Source: Pomphorhynchus laevis | Taxonomy: Eukaryota; Acanthocephala; Palaeacanthocephala; Echinorhynchida; Pomphorhynchidae | NCBI GenBank assembly: GCA_012934845.2 | Contig: WNNJ02000521.1 | Location: 1 to 64,000, forward strand | Direction: 5' to 3' | DNA length: 64,000 bases | Shown here: positions 34,436-46,100 of the stretch, piece after piece | Layout: every line of letters starts with the position of its first letter | Numbering within the stretch: the stretch's first letter is position 1 | The notes under the pieces: model-generated | Told to the model about the DNA's origin: nothing | The model's database searches: none | What the model saw: only the letters and a program-made list of their open reading frames with translations | Position numbers and translations under genes: made by a program

Positions 34436-36640
34436 TTATAATGTGGCAAATGCACACAGACTTTGTGCTTACAAGCCGACAAAAGCGAAACATTGAAAAA
34501 AAATTTCTCGTTTAGTAGCGTTGATTGTAGTTGCTTTTTGAATAATTGGAATGAGGATGAAAATCGCAGATGATCAGGTAGGGAATTCCAAAGGAGAGGA
34601 TCAGCGATATGTAGGGATCGACGGTTGAAGTTGGTTGAGTAAAGAGGTACGTGTAGCAGAAGAGAATCACAGGAACGTAGGTGAGTAGAAAGATAGCGAG
34701 ATTCACTTAGAGTTGGCAGATAAAGATAAGAAGGAGAATTACACAGGAGAAGGCGATAAGGTAGACAAAGCAGACGAAAACGAACGCGATGTTCAATGAT
34801 ACTTTGAAGAGGTTTAAGGGATGACTTTGATGAGAAGACGATGAGGCTAAGACAGTAATCAATACGTGGGAAAAGAAGGGAGGAGATAAGAGATATACAT
34901 AAACTAAAATCTAGAGAATTTCTGACTAGACGAATATCACGGAGAAGAATATTTGAAGACCTAGTTTTATCTCAAATAAATGAATCGAGATGCAGGTTAT
35001 TGTCGAAGTAAATACCTAGAAATACTTGTTTATCTACAGCGGGAATAATTGTGGTCTGAAGATACAGAGAAGGTGGAAATACATAAACAGTGGAGGGTAA
35101 AGCTGCGATAAAGAAAGATACTTGTTTATCTGATCTAAGAAAAAGTGTTTAAGAATTTTAGATAAGGTTGGTAGAATTGATATTAGGAGATAAAATGAAT
35201 GAAGAGATGGTCAAGAGAGGGCTTTTTAAGTAGGGGACGAACAATGACCGTTTTCCAAAGAACAGGAAATATTATATTCACGATTGACGAGTTAAGGAGG
35301 CTGGCAAGGAAAGGTGTGAAGTCTATTGACAACAATTTGAGAATTCGAGTAGGGATGAGATCGGCAGGGGAGGACTTACAAGTTAACGAAATAAAAAGGC
35401 AAGATACCTCTTCTTCAGATAACGCAAGTAGGTAAAAGAGCTCAGGGATACGAACAGACGAGATACAAGAAGTTTTTGGAAAGAGATCGACTCGATTAGA
35501 GAAATATTTTTTGAAATTAGGTAATCGGAGAATTGAAAAGGATGAGGAGTGGATGTGACAGAAGAATGAGAAAGTGGAGAATTGAGAGTTTTTCATTTAG
35601 TTCTAGAGTCATTAGCCGAAGCCAGTTTGTTTCGCCATACACTATGTGCCTTAGAACGCATATATTGCCTATGCGAACGACGAAGGGCAAAGAATTGGTT
35701 ACGATAAGCGGATGAGTCAACTTCTGAAGATAGTCTGAGATAACGATGATAAGTTCTGAAAGAACGTCGCAGGAGGCGTTTTGAAGTCACACACTCAGTC
35801 GAACCATATTGACGATAGTGACGATACTAAAGTTTTGATGGGGAAGAATTTCATTGAGTATAGAGCAAAATACATTGTTAAAGAGGGTACATAAATAATT
35901 GGGGGATTGATAGATAGAAGAAGGATACATAATTAGGGAAGAAGAAAAAGTCGAGGAATTTCCAAGAACGACAAGATATAATGTTTGCAAGAACATTGAT
36001 TTTTAAGAAAAGGAGAGAACATGTAACAAGGAAGTGGTCAGATAGAGCTGGATCAGATATGCACAATGAAGAAGACAAGGCAAGACGCCAATGTAGGGCA
36101 ACAACATCGAGGGTACCGCTAAGAATATGGGTAACACAAGAATATTGAGGAGACATGATTTGAAAATCATGATCGCTAACTGTAGAAATGGTCTTTAGGG
36201 TATTGGAATCACATGGGCGGTATAAGCGAACATTTATATCACCTAGTACAACACAAGGTAAACCGGAGAGGAAGATGAAAGAAAGTAAGTTTGACAGTTC
36301 ACAGAAAAAAGTCAGACGGATGACATGATCCAGGTAGATATAATAAGTAGATATTGAGAAACAACAAGCCGACTTTTACGCCGAACCCAAATAGTTTGAA
36401 AGTAAGAAGAACAAATGGCGACGATAATGATTGCAACGGAGACAAATGGTGAGAGAACGCTATAAGACCACCGTGGTTAATTGATCAATTTGAACTTATA
36501 GGTCGTTGACGAGCCTTATCGACTACAGAGAAATTTAAAGAGAGGAGGCTTTTAAGAGAGTAATCAGTCTGTTCAACGTGACAAGATTCGGTTAAACATA
36601 AAACCTTCTGACATATGTTATGAACACTAACTTATTATTC
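34436..36640 (-). mobile_element. LINE-L copy, endonuclease to 3' end
   Basis: A LINE related to LINE-J but distinct. The 3' end at 34436 has a terminal hairpin (GCACA, 7-base loop, TGTGC at about 34459-34475) and ATTTGCCACATTATAAAAC. The C-terminal ORF2 region is at 34.7-35.1 kb. RT N-terminal and linker segments lie at 35596-35183 (SPADLIPTRILKLLS, LLNSSIVNIIFPVLWKTV, IVRPLLKKPSLDH). The endonuclease C-terminal half is at 36250-35990 (LSDHFLVTCS, DVVALHWRLA). Much of the RT palm is deleted or unreadable and frames are broken throughout. Confidence 0.7.
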
Positions 36641-36863
36641 TGTTTTGTAGATTGTTTAATAAAGCTCCCGTAAGTACAATTTATTAAACAATTGTTAATG
36701 GACAAGATTTTCAAACCGGAAGCTCTGGCAACTAAATCCAACGATGTAGACGCTCCGTTGCTCTAGGCGAACTGGAAACGTCGCTTTTCGAAATATTCGC
36801 ATCGGTGAGAGAGCTTCAAGCAATCGATCGATTGGATGTGTTGGTTTACCATGTCAGTCCGAT

Positions 36864-36867
<4 letters not shown>

Positions 36868-36947
<80 letters not shown>
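36868..36947. repeat. (TA)n microsatellite 1
   Basis: About 80 bases of pure TA repeat. On its right it joins an inverted copy of the 357-bp unit at the position corresponding to CGAAACTCTTA. Confidence 0.97.
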
Positions 36948-36949
<2 letters not shown>

Positions 36950-37475
36950 AGTTTCGTTTGAATCGGTATTGCTCGAGATTGCGAATAGCAATTCTTTCCG
37001 TATATTTAAGTAAGTGTTCGAATCGAGCATATTCTTCAGTCTGCAAACTCTCGTCACTCCTAGACGGTCATGTGATAGCCGGCAGCCATCGTCAGTAAGA
37101 TGAACTATCACACGCCGTTTCGGCTGCCTCTGTGACATTGTGAAAATGCATTTCCGACATCTAGCTTAAATTGTTGGTGGCGTTAGCTCTTAAATCCAAT
37201 AATTTGCAATGCAGACCATCATAAACAACCAGAGGATCAAACTTTCGGATGCTTGACTGTAAGAAACCGAGATTGAGTGGATCAATTCTTTCTATATAAT
37301 CATAAGTTTCGTTTGAATCGGTATTGCTCGAGATTGCGAATAGCAATTCTTTCCGTATATTTAAGTAAGTGTTCGAATCGAGCATATTCTTCAGTCTGCA
37401 AACTCTCGTCACTCCTAGACGGTCATGTGATAGCCGGCAGCCATCGTCAGTAAGATGAACTATCACACGCCGAAA
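36948..37475 (-). repeat. 357-bp satellite units, inverted, left edge
   Basis: One partial (36948-37140) and one nearly complete (37141-37475) unit in minus orientation relative to the main array. They differ slightly from the array consensus (GACGAGAGTT instead of GACGAAAGTT, TCGAACACTTA instead of TTGAACTCTTA on the sense strand), so they are an older variant. Confidence 0.9.
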
Positions 37476-37511
37476 CGGCGTGTGATAGTTCATCTTACTG
37501 ACGATGGCTGC
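37437..37511. repeat. Perfect 36-bp-arm palindrome at a unit inversion junction
   Basis: Arms 37437-37472 and 37476-37511, spacer AAA. Left arm is a minus-strand unit, right arm is a plus-strand unit piece, joined inside the CCGAAACGG motif of the unit. A second small inverted pair (GCATTGTCCGAGATGC and its complement) follows at 37510-37548. Confidence 0.92.
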
Positions 37512-37572
37512 ATTGTCCGAGATGCAGAGAAGCATCTCGGACAATGCAGTTTCTGGATATCATGATGGAAGG

Positions 37573-37802
37573 TTTCATATACTGTGTGAAATCTGGTAAT
37601 CCTGGATTCGTAGCCTAGCAGTCAAGAGCGCAAGCCAAGTACGGAGAGCGACAGCTCGAATCTTGGATAAGTCAAATTTCAAAAGGCGAAGAGTTGGTAG
37701 TCAGCTTTCTGACGAGCCCGGGGCTACCAACATGTGGCAAAAAGCGGGCAAACGAAAACGGCTGTGGCAATGGTGCCGTCAGTAGTCAGGGGGTATGAAA
37801 TT
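37573..37802 (+). mobile_element. tRNA-derived SINE, left-arm copy
   Basis: About 230 bp flanked by 18-bp direct repeats (GGATATCATGATGGAAGG at 37555 and the same with one change at 37803). The head has a Pol III A box (TAGCCTAGCAG, about 37614) and B box (AGCTCGAATCT, about 37662) spaced as in a tRNA. The body continues with a hairpin-rich region around GAGCCCGGGGCTACCAAC. The copy in the right arm has the same boundaries. Confidence 0.72.
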
Positions 37803-38034
37803 GGATATCATGAAGGAAGGATTCTCTAGTTGGGTTTCCATGCGAAAGTCACCTTGTGTGACCTAGCAACTATTCTATATGTATGAATCACTATATTTTC
37901 CTCATGACGAGGCATAAACACCAGGCAGCATTCTATATATCCTCATCAGATCAAGAAATAGAACCGAATTATTCTCGCAATATTCAAAGTCGCTACGTAT
38001 GCCCAGTCATCCTATGTGTGACGACACACTTCAA

Positions 38035-38081
38035 CAACGGTATACGTGTTTCGCTCTAACGGAACTCATCAGTACCGTGAC
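38035..38081 (-). ncRNA. Type I hammerhead ribozyme, copy 1
   Basis: On the minus strand: stem I strand ACGGTA, core CTGATGA, stem II GTTC/GAGC with loop CGTTA (one G-U pair), core GAAA, minimal stem III (AC, GT around a 2-base loop), cleavage triplet GTA, then stem I strand TACCGT. All conserved core bases are present. Confidence 0.87.
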
Positions 38082-38497
38082 TTTAATAATCATCCATAGG
38101 CACCATAACACACGGTTTAACAATGTCTAAAGCTCGAAAACAGAACTACTCTTAATCTGAATCATCAGAAATAATTTAGCATAAGCTCTGTTTATGGCAG
38201 TGCGTATTGCTGTTTAACCATGCATCAGACACTAAATTCCTTTTAATGGAAATGCTGTTTTACAGGGAAACTTTAAAGTGTACAAATATATAAAATATAA
38301 TTTGTTGTTACACCTGCCCCGAAACACACAATTGTGTACTCGTAAATAAATCACTTTGTTTTCCTCATGAAGAGGCATAAACACCAGGCAGAATTCTATA
38401 TATCTTCATCAGATCAAGAAATAGAACCGAATTATTGTCGCAATATTCAAAGTCGCTACGTATGCCAAGTCATTCTATGTGTGACGACAAACTTCAA

Positions 38498-38544
38498 CAA
38501 CGGTATACGCGTTTCGCTCTAACGGAAATCATCAGTACCGTGAC
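38498..38544 (-). ncRNA. Type I hammerhead ribozyme, copy 2
   Basis: Same architecture as copy 1 with stem III sequence ACGCGT (a palindrome). Stem II is weakened: the pair next to the core is T opposite C. It is probably less active. Confidence 0.8.
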
Positions 38545-38961
38545 TTTAATAATCATCCATAGACACCATAACACACGGTTTAACAATGTCTAAAGCTCGA
38601 AAAACAGAACTACTCTTAATCTGAATCATCAGAGGAAATTTAGCATACGCTCTATGCATGGCAGTGCGTATTGCGGTTTAACCATGCATCAGGCACTAAA
38701 TTCCTTTTAATAAAAATGCTGTTTTACAGAGACACTTTAAAGTGTACAAATATATAAAATATAATTTGTTGTTACACCTGCCCTGAAACACACAATGGTC
38801 TACTCGTAAATAAATCACTATGTTTTCCTCACGATGAGGCATAAACATCAGGCAGCATTCTATATATCCTCATCGGATCAAGAATTATAACCGAATTATT
38901 CTCGCAATATTCAAAGTCGCTACGTATGCCCAGTCATCCTATGTGTGACGACAAACTTTAA

Positions 38962-39008
38962 CAACGGTATACGCGTTTCGCTCTAACGGAGCTCATCAGT
39001 ACCGTGAC
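38962..39008 (-). ncRNA. Type I hammerhead ribozyme, copy 3 (best preserved)
   Basis: CTGATGA, stem II GCTC/GAGC perfectly paired around loop CGTTA, GAAA, two-base-pair stem III inside ACGCGT, cleavage after GTA, and a six-base-pair stem I (ACGGTA/TACCGT). The 2-bp stem III with a self-complementary sequence matches the dimer-active hammerheads known from Penelope-like elements and retrozymes. Confidence 0.9.
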
Positions 39009-39668
39009 TTTAATAATCATCCATAAGCACCATAACACACGGTTTAACAATGTCTAAAGCTCGAAACACAGAACTACCCTTAATCTGAATCATCAGCATA
39101 AGCTCTGTGCATGGCAGTGCGTATTGCGGTTTAACCATGCATCATGCACTAAATTCCTTTTAATAAAAATGGTGTTTAACAGAGACACTTTAAAGTGTAC
39201 AAATATATAAAATATAATTTGTTGTTACACCTGCCCTGGGACACACAATGGTGTACTCGTAAATAAATCACTATGCTTTCCTCATGAAGAGGCATAAACA
39301 CCAGGCAGCATTCTATATATCCTCATCAGATCAAGGAATTGAACCGAATAATTCTCGCAATATTCAAAGTCGCTACGTATGCCCGGTCATCCTATGTGTT
39401 ACGACAAACTTCAACAACGGTATACGCGTTTGTGTAGAAGCATGAAATTCTCTATCTATAGAGAAAAGCAGATAGGTGTAATAGTCAGTCCTGGTTGAAT
39501 CAAACTTTATGTATATATAATTAAAGTAAACCTAGTTTACTTTAATTATATATATTAAACGTATTCATATGATGGATCCCAGTTATCAGTTACATTCAGA
39601 ACCTACATTATATATATAGTTTAGATTATTTATTCAAATCAGCTCCGGGATACTTTGACGGATACTTG

Positions 39669-39927
39669 TATATATTAATACTCGGATTTTAAGTCGAACC
39701 GGAAACACAAAGATATCGTTTTATTCAAGCTTTCGATTAACTAGTGGCCTTCTTCAGGAAAATAATATTGTATGTTTATACGAAACCAAAATTTTTTTGG
39801 TTACCTAAAAAATTTTTTGGTTTCTTATAAACATACAATATTATTTTCCTGAAGAAGGCCACTAGTTGGTCGAAAGCTTGAATAAAACGATATCTTTGTG
39901 TTTCCGGTTTGACTTAAAATCCGAGTA

Positions 39928-39936
<9 letters not shown>
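39669..39936. repeat. Large palindrome with hammerhead-like arms
   Basis: Arms 39669-39780 and 39826-39936 are near-perfect inverted copies; the 45-base spacer is itself A/T-rich and partly self-complementary. Each arm holds a hammerhead-like motif. The right arm runs into a (TA)n tract at 39931. Confidence 0.88.
39845..39890 (+). ncRNA. Hammerhead-like motif, second type
   Basis: Core CTGAAGA fits the CUGANGA consensus. Stem II GGCCA/TGGTC closes loop CTAGT and is followed by GAAA, a palindromic AAGCTT at the stem III position, and a weak stem I (TTTTC against GAATAAAA). One extra A separates the core from stem II, so activity is doubtful. The inverted copy at 39716-39757 has a damaged stem II. 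Confidence 0.45.

Positions 39937-40010
<74 letters not shown>
39931..40010. repeat. (TA)n microsatellite 2
   Basis: About 80 bases of TA repeat between the palindrome and the start of the satellite array. 40011-40170 then holds scrambled short repeats of the unit piece AAGCTAGATGTCGGA. Confidence 0.95.
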
Positions 40011-40011
<1 letters not shown>

Positions 40012-40169
40012 GCTAGATGTCGGATACAATTTAAGTATCCGACATCTAGCTTAAATATCTAGCTTTAAGTATCCGACATCTAGTTTAATACAATTTATCT
40101 AGCTTAAGATAATACATCTAGCTTTAAGTATCTAGCTTTAAGTATCCGACATCTAGTTTAATACAATTT

Positions 40170-43100
40170 AAGCTAGATGTCGGAAATGCATTTTTACAAT
40201 GTCACAGAGGCAGCCGAAACGGCGTGTGATAGTTCATCTTACTGACGATGGCTACCGGCTATCACATGACCGTCTAGGAGTGACGAAAGTTTGCAGACTG
40301 AAGAATATGCTCGATTTGAACTCTTACTTAAATATACGGAAAGAATTGCTATTCGCAATCTCGAGCAATACCGATTCAAACGAAACTTTTATGATTACAT
40401 AGAAAGAATTGATCCACTCAATCTCGGTTTCTTACAGTCAAGCATCCAAAAGTTTGATCCTCTTGTTGTTTATGATGGTCTGCATTGCAAATTGTTGGAT
40501 TTAAGAGCTAACGCTGCAGACTGAAGAATATGCTCGATTTGAACTCTTACTTAAATATACGGAAAGAATTGCTATTCGCAATCTCGAGCAATACCGATTC
40601 AAACGAAACTTTTATGATTACATAGAAAGAATTGATCCACTCAATCTCGGTTTCTTACAGTCAAGCATTCAAAAGTTTGATCCTCTGGTTGTTTATGATG
40701 GTCTGCATTGCAAATTGTTGGATTTAAGAGCTAACGCCACCAACAATTTAAGCTAGATGTCGGAAATGCATTTTCACAATGTCACAGAGGCAGCCGAAAC
40801 GGCGTGTGATAGTTCATCTTACTGACGATGGCTGCCGGCTATCACATGACCGTCTAGGAGTGACGAAAGTTTGCAGACTGAAGAATATGCTCGATTTGAA
40901 CTCTTACTTAAATATACGGAAAGAATTGCTATTCGCAATCTCGAGCAATACCGATTCAAACGAAACTTTTATGATTACATAGAAAGAATTGATCCACTCA
41001 ATCTCGGTTTCTTACAGTCAAGCATCCAAAAGTTTGATCCTCTGGTTGTTTATGATGGTCTGCATTGCAAATTGTTGGATTTAAGAGCTAACGCCACCAA
41101 CAATTTAAGCTAGATGTCGGAAATGCATTTTCACAATGTCACAGAGGCAGCCGAAACGGCGTGTGATAGTTCATCTTACTGACGATGGCTGCCGGCTATC
41201 ACATGACCGTCTAGGAGTGACGAAAGTTTGCAGACTGAAGAATATGCTCGATTTGAACTCTTACTTAAATATACGGAAAGAATTGCTATTCGCAATCTCG
41301 AGCAATACCGATTCAAACGAAACTTTTATGATTACATAGAAAGAATTGATCCACTCAATCTCGGTTTCTTACAGTCAAGCATCCAAAAGTTTGATCCTCT
41401 GGTTGTTTATGATGGTCTGCATTGCAAATTGTTGGATTTAAGAGCTAACGCCACCAACAATTTAAGCTAGATGTCGGAAATGCATTTTCACAATGTCACA
41501 GAGGCAGCCGAAACGGCGTGTGATAGTTCATCTTACTGACGATGGCTGCCGGCTATCACATGACCGTCTAGGAGTGACGAAAGTTTGCAGACTGAAGAAT
41601 ATGCTCGATTTGAACTCTTACTTAAATATACGGAAAGAATTGCTATTCGCAATCTCGAGCAATACCGATTCAAACGAAACTTTTATGATTACATAGAAAG
41701 AATTGATCCACTCAATCTCGGTTTCTTACAGTCAAGCATCCAAAAGTTTGATCCTCTGGTTGTTTATGATGGTCTGCATTGCAAATTGTTGGATTTAAGA
41801 GCTAACGCCACCAACAATTTAAGCTAGATGTCGGAAATGCATTTTCACAATGTCACAGAGGCAGCCGAAACGGCGTGTGATAGTTCATCTTACTGACGAT
41901 GGCTGCCGGCTATCACATGACCGTCTAGGAGTGACGAAAGTTTGCAGACTGAAGAATATGCTCGATTTGAACTCTTACTTAAATATACGGAAAGAATTGC
42001 TATTCGCAATCTCGAGCAATACCGATTCAAACGAAACTTTTATGATTACATAGAAAGAATTGATCCACTCAATCTCGGTTTCTTACAGTCAAGCATCCAA
42101 AAGTTTGATCCTCTGGTTGTTTATGATGGTCTGCATTGCAAATTGTTGGATTTAAGAGCTAACGCCACCAACAATTTAAGCTAGATGTCGGAAATGCATT
42201 TTCACAATGTCACAGAGGCAGCCGAAACGGCGTGTGATAGTTCATCTTACTGACGATGGCTGCCGGCTATCACATGACCGTCTAGGAGTGAGGAAAGTTT
42301 GCAGACTGAAGAATATGCTCGATTTGAACTCTTACTTAAATATACGGAAAGAATTGCTATTCGCAATCTCGAGCAATACCGATTCAAACGAAACTTTTAT
42401 GATTACATAGAAAGAATTGATCCACTCAATCTCGGTTTCTTACAGTCAAGCATCCAAAAGTTTGATCCTCTGGTTGTTTATGATGGTCTGCATTGCAAAT
42501 TGTTGGATTTAAGAGCTAACGCCACCAACAATTTAAGCTAGATGTCGGAAATGCATTTTCACAATGTCACAGAGGCAGCCGAAACGGCGTGTGATAGTTC
42601 ATCTTACTGACGATGGCTGCCGGCTATCACATGACCGTCTAGGAGTGACGAAAGTTTGCAGACTGAAGAATATGCTCGATTTGAACTCTTACTTAAATAT
42701 ACGGAAAGAATTGCTATTCGCAATCTCGAGCAATACCGATTCAAACGAAACTTTTATGATTACATAGAAAGAATTGATCCACTCAATCTCGGTTTCTTAC
42801 AGTCAAGCATCCAAAAGTTTGATCCTCTGGTTGTTTATGATGGTCTGCATTGCAAATTGTTGGATTTAAGAGCTAACGCCACCAACAATTTAAGCTAGAT
42901 GTCGGAAATGCATTTTCACAATGTCACAGAGGCAGCCGAAACGGCGTGTGATAGTTCATCTTACTGACGATGGCTGCCGGCTATCACATGACCGTCTAGG
43001 AGTGACGAAAGTTTGCAGACTGAAGAATATGCTCGATTTGAACTCTTACTTAAATATACGGAAAGAATTGCTATTCGCAATCTCGAGCAATACCGATTCA

Positions 43101-46100
43101 AACGAAACTTTTATGATTACATAGAAAGAATTGATCCACTCAATCTCGGTTTCTTACAGTCAAGCATCCAAAAGTTTGATCCTCTGGTTGTTTATGATGG
43201 TCTGCATTGCAAATTGTTGGATTTAAGAGCTAACGCCACCAACAATTTAAGCTAGATGTCGGAAATGCATTTTCACAATGTCACAGAGGCAGCCGAAACG
43301 GCGTGTGATAGTTCATCTTACTGACGATGGCTGCCGGCTATCACATGACCGTCTAGGAGTGACGAAAGTTTGCAGACTGAAGAATATGCTCGATTTGAAC
43401 TCTTACTTAAATATACGGAAAGAATTGCTATTCGCAATCTCGAGCAATACCGATTCAAACGAAACTTTTATGATTACATAGAAAGAATTGATCCACTCAA
43501 TCTCGGTTTCTTACAGTCAAGCATCCAAAAGTTTGATCCTCTGGTTGTTTATGATGGTCTGCATTGCAAATTGTTGGATTTAAGAGCTAACGCCACCAAC
43601 AATTTAAGCTAGATGTCGGAAATGCATTTTCACAATGTCACAGAGGCAGCCGAAACGGCGTGTGATAGTTCATCTTACTGACGATGGCTGCCGGCTATCA
43701 CATGACCGTCTAGGAGTGACGAAAGTTTGCAGACTGAAGAATATGCTCGATTTGAACTCTTACTTAAATATACGGAAAGAATTGCTATTCGCAATCTCGA
43801 GCAATACCGATTCAAACGAAACTTTTATGATTACATAGAAAGAATTGATCCACTCAATCTCGGTTTCTTACAGTCAAGCATCCAAAAGTTTGATCCTCTG
43901 GTTGTTTATGATGGTCTGCATTGCAAATTGTTGGATTTAAGAGCTAACGCCACCAACAATTTAAGCTAGATGTCGGAAATGCATTTTCACAATGTCACAG
44001 AGGCAGCCGAAACGGCGTGTGATAGTTCATCTTACTGACGATGGCTGCCGGCTATCACATGACCGTCTAGGAGTGACGAAAGTTTGCAGACTGAAGAATA
44101 TGCTCGATTTGAACTCTTACTTAAATATACGGAAAGAATTGCTATTCGCAATCTCGAGCAATACCGATTCAAACGAAACTTTTATGATTACATAGAAAGA
44201 ATTGATCCACTCAATCTCGGTTTCTTACAGTCAAGCATCCAAAAGTTTGATCCTCTGGTTGTTTATGATGGTCTGCATTGCAAATTGTTGGATTTAAGAG
44301 CTAACGCCACCAACAATTTAAGCTAGATGTCGGAAATGCATTTTCACAATGTCACAGAGGCAGCCGAAACGGCGTGTGATAGTTCATCTTACTGACGATG
44401 GCTGCCGGCTATCACATGACCGTCTAGGAGTGACGAAAGTTTGCAGACTGAAGAATATGCTCGATTTGAACTCTTACTTAAATATACGGAAAGAATTGCT
44501 ATTCGCAATCTCGAGCAATACCGATTCAAACGAAACTTTTATGATTACATAGAAAGAATTGATCCACTCAATCTCGGTTTCTTACAGTCAAGCATCCAAA
44601 AGTTTGATCCTCTGGTTGTTTATGATGGTCTGCATTGCAAATTGTTGGATTTAAGAGCTAACGCCACCAACAATTTAAGCTAGATGTCGGAAATGCATTT
44701 TCACAATGTCACAGAGGCAGCCGAAACGGCGTGTGATAGTTCATCTTACTGACGATGGCTGCCGGCTATCACATGACCGTCTAGGAGTGACGAAAGTTTG
44801 CAGACTGAAGAATATGCTCGATTTGAACTCTTACTTAAATATACGGAAAGAATTGCTATTCGCAATCTCGAGCAATACCGATTCAAACGAAACTTTTATG
44901 ATTACATAGAAAGAATTGATCCACTCAATCTCGGTTTCTTACAGTCAAGCATCCAAAAGTTTGATCCTCTGGTTGTTTATGATGGTCTGCATTGCAAATT
45001 GTTGGATTTAAGAGCTAACGCCACCAACAATTTAAGCTAGATGTCGGAAATGCATTTTCACAATGTCACAGAGGCAGCCGAAACGGCGTGTGATAGTTCA
45101 TCTTACTGACGATGGCTGCCGGCTATCACATGACCGTCTAGGAGTGACGAAAGTTTGCAGACTGAAGAATATGCTCGATTTGAACTCTTACTTAAATATA
45201 CGGAAAGAATTGCTATTCGCAATCTCGAGCAATACCGATTCAAACGAAACTTTTATGATTACATAGAAAGAATTGATCCACTCAATCTCGGTTTCTTACA
45301 GTCAAGCATCCAAAAGTTTGATCCTCTGGTTGTTTATGATGGTCTGCATTGCAAATTGTTGGATTTAAGAGCTAACGCCACCAACAATTTAAGCTAGATG
45401 TCGGAAATGCATTTTCACAATGTCACAGAGGCAGCCGAAACGGCGTGTGATAGTTCATCTTACTGACGATGGCTGCCGGCTATCACATGACCGTCTAGGA
45501 GTGACGAAAGTTTGCAGACTGAAGAATATGCTCGATTTGAACTCTTACTTAAATATACGGAAAGAATTGCTATTCGCAATCTCGAGCAATACCGATTCAA
45601 ACGAAACTTTTATGATTACATAGAAAGAATTGATCCACTCAATCTCGGTTTCTTACAGTCAAGCATCCAAAAGTTTGATCCTCTGGTTGTTTATGATGGT
45701 CTGCATTGCAAATTGTTGGATTTAAGAGCTAACGCCACCAACAATTTAAGCTAGATGTCGGAAATGCATTTTCACAATGTCACAGAGGCAGCCGAAACGG
45801 CGTGTGATAGTTCATCTTACTGACGATGGCTGCCGGCTATCACATGACCGTCTAGGAGTGACGAAAGTTTGCAGACTGAAGAATATGCTCGATTTGAACT
45901 CTTACTTAAATATACGGAAAGAATTGCTATTCGCAATCTCGAGCAATACCGATTCAAACGAAACTTTTATGATTACATAGAAAGAATTGATCCACTCAAT
46001 CTCGGTTTCTTACAGTCAAGCATCCGAAAGTTTGATCCTCTGGTTGTTTATGATGGTCTGCATTGCAAATTGTTGGATTTAAGAGCTAACGCCACCAACA

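Larger units (their letters stand above)
37873..39431 (-). repeat. Tandem ~463-bp units carrying hammerhead ribozymes
   Basis: Three successive units and a truncated fourth, with repeat starts at about 37900, 38363, 38827 and 39280 (periods 463, 464, 453). Each unit holds a type I hammerhead on the minus strand; the fourth is cut inside the hammerhead at 39431. Transcription of the minus strand would give multimeric RNA able to cut itself into 463-464-nt units. This layout fits retrozymes or Penelope-like element terminal repeats. No reverse transcriptase or GIY-YIG coding region is present, so the unit would be non-autonomous. Confidence 0.85.

Noticed and set aside
37614-37680. True tRNA gene
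   Set aside because: A and B boxes are present but the cloverleaf arms do not pair well, and the sequence continues into a SINE body with target duplications.
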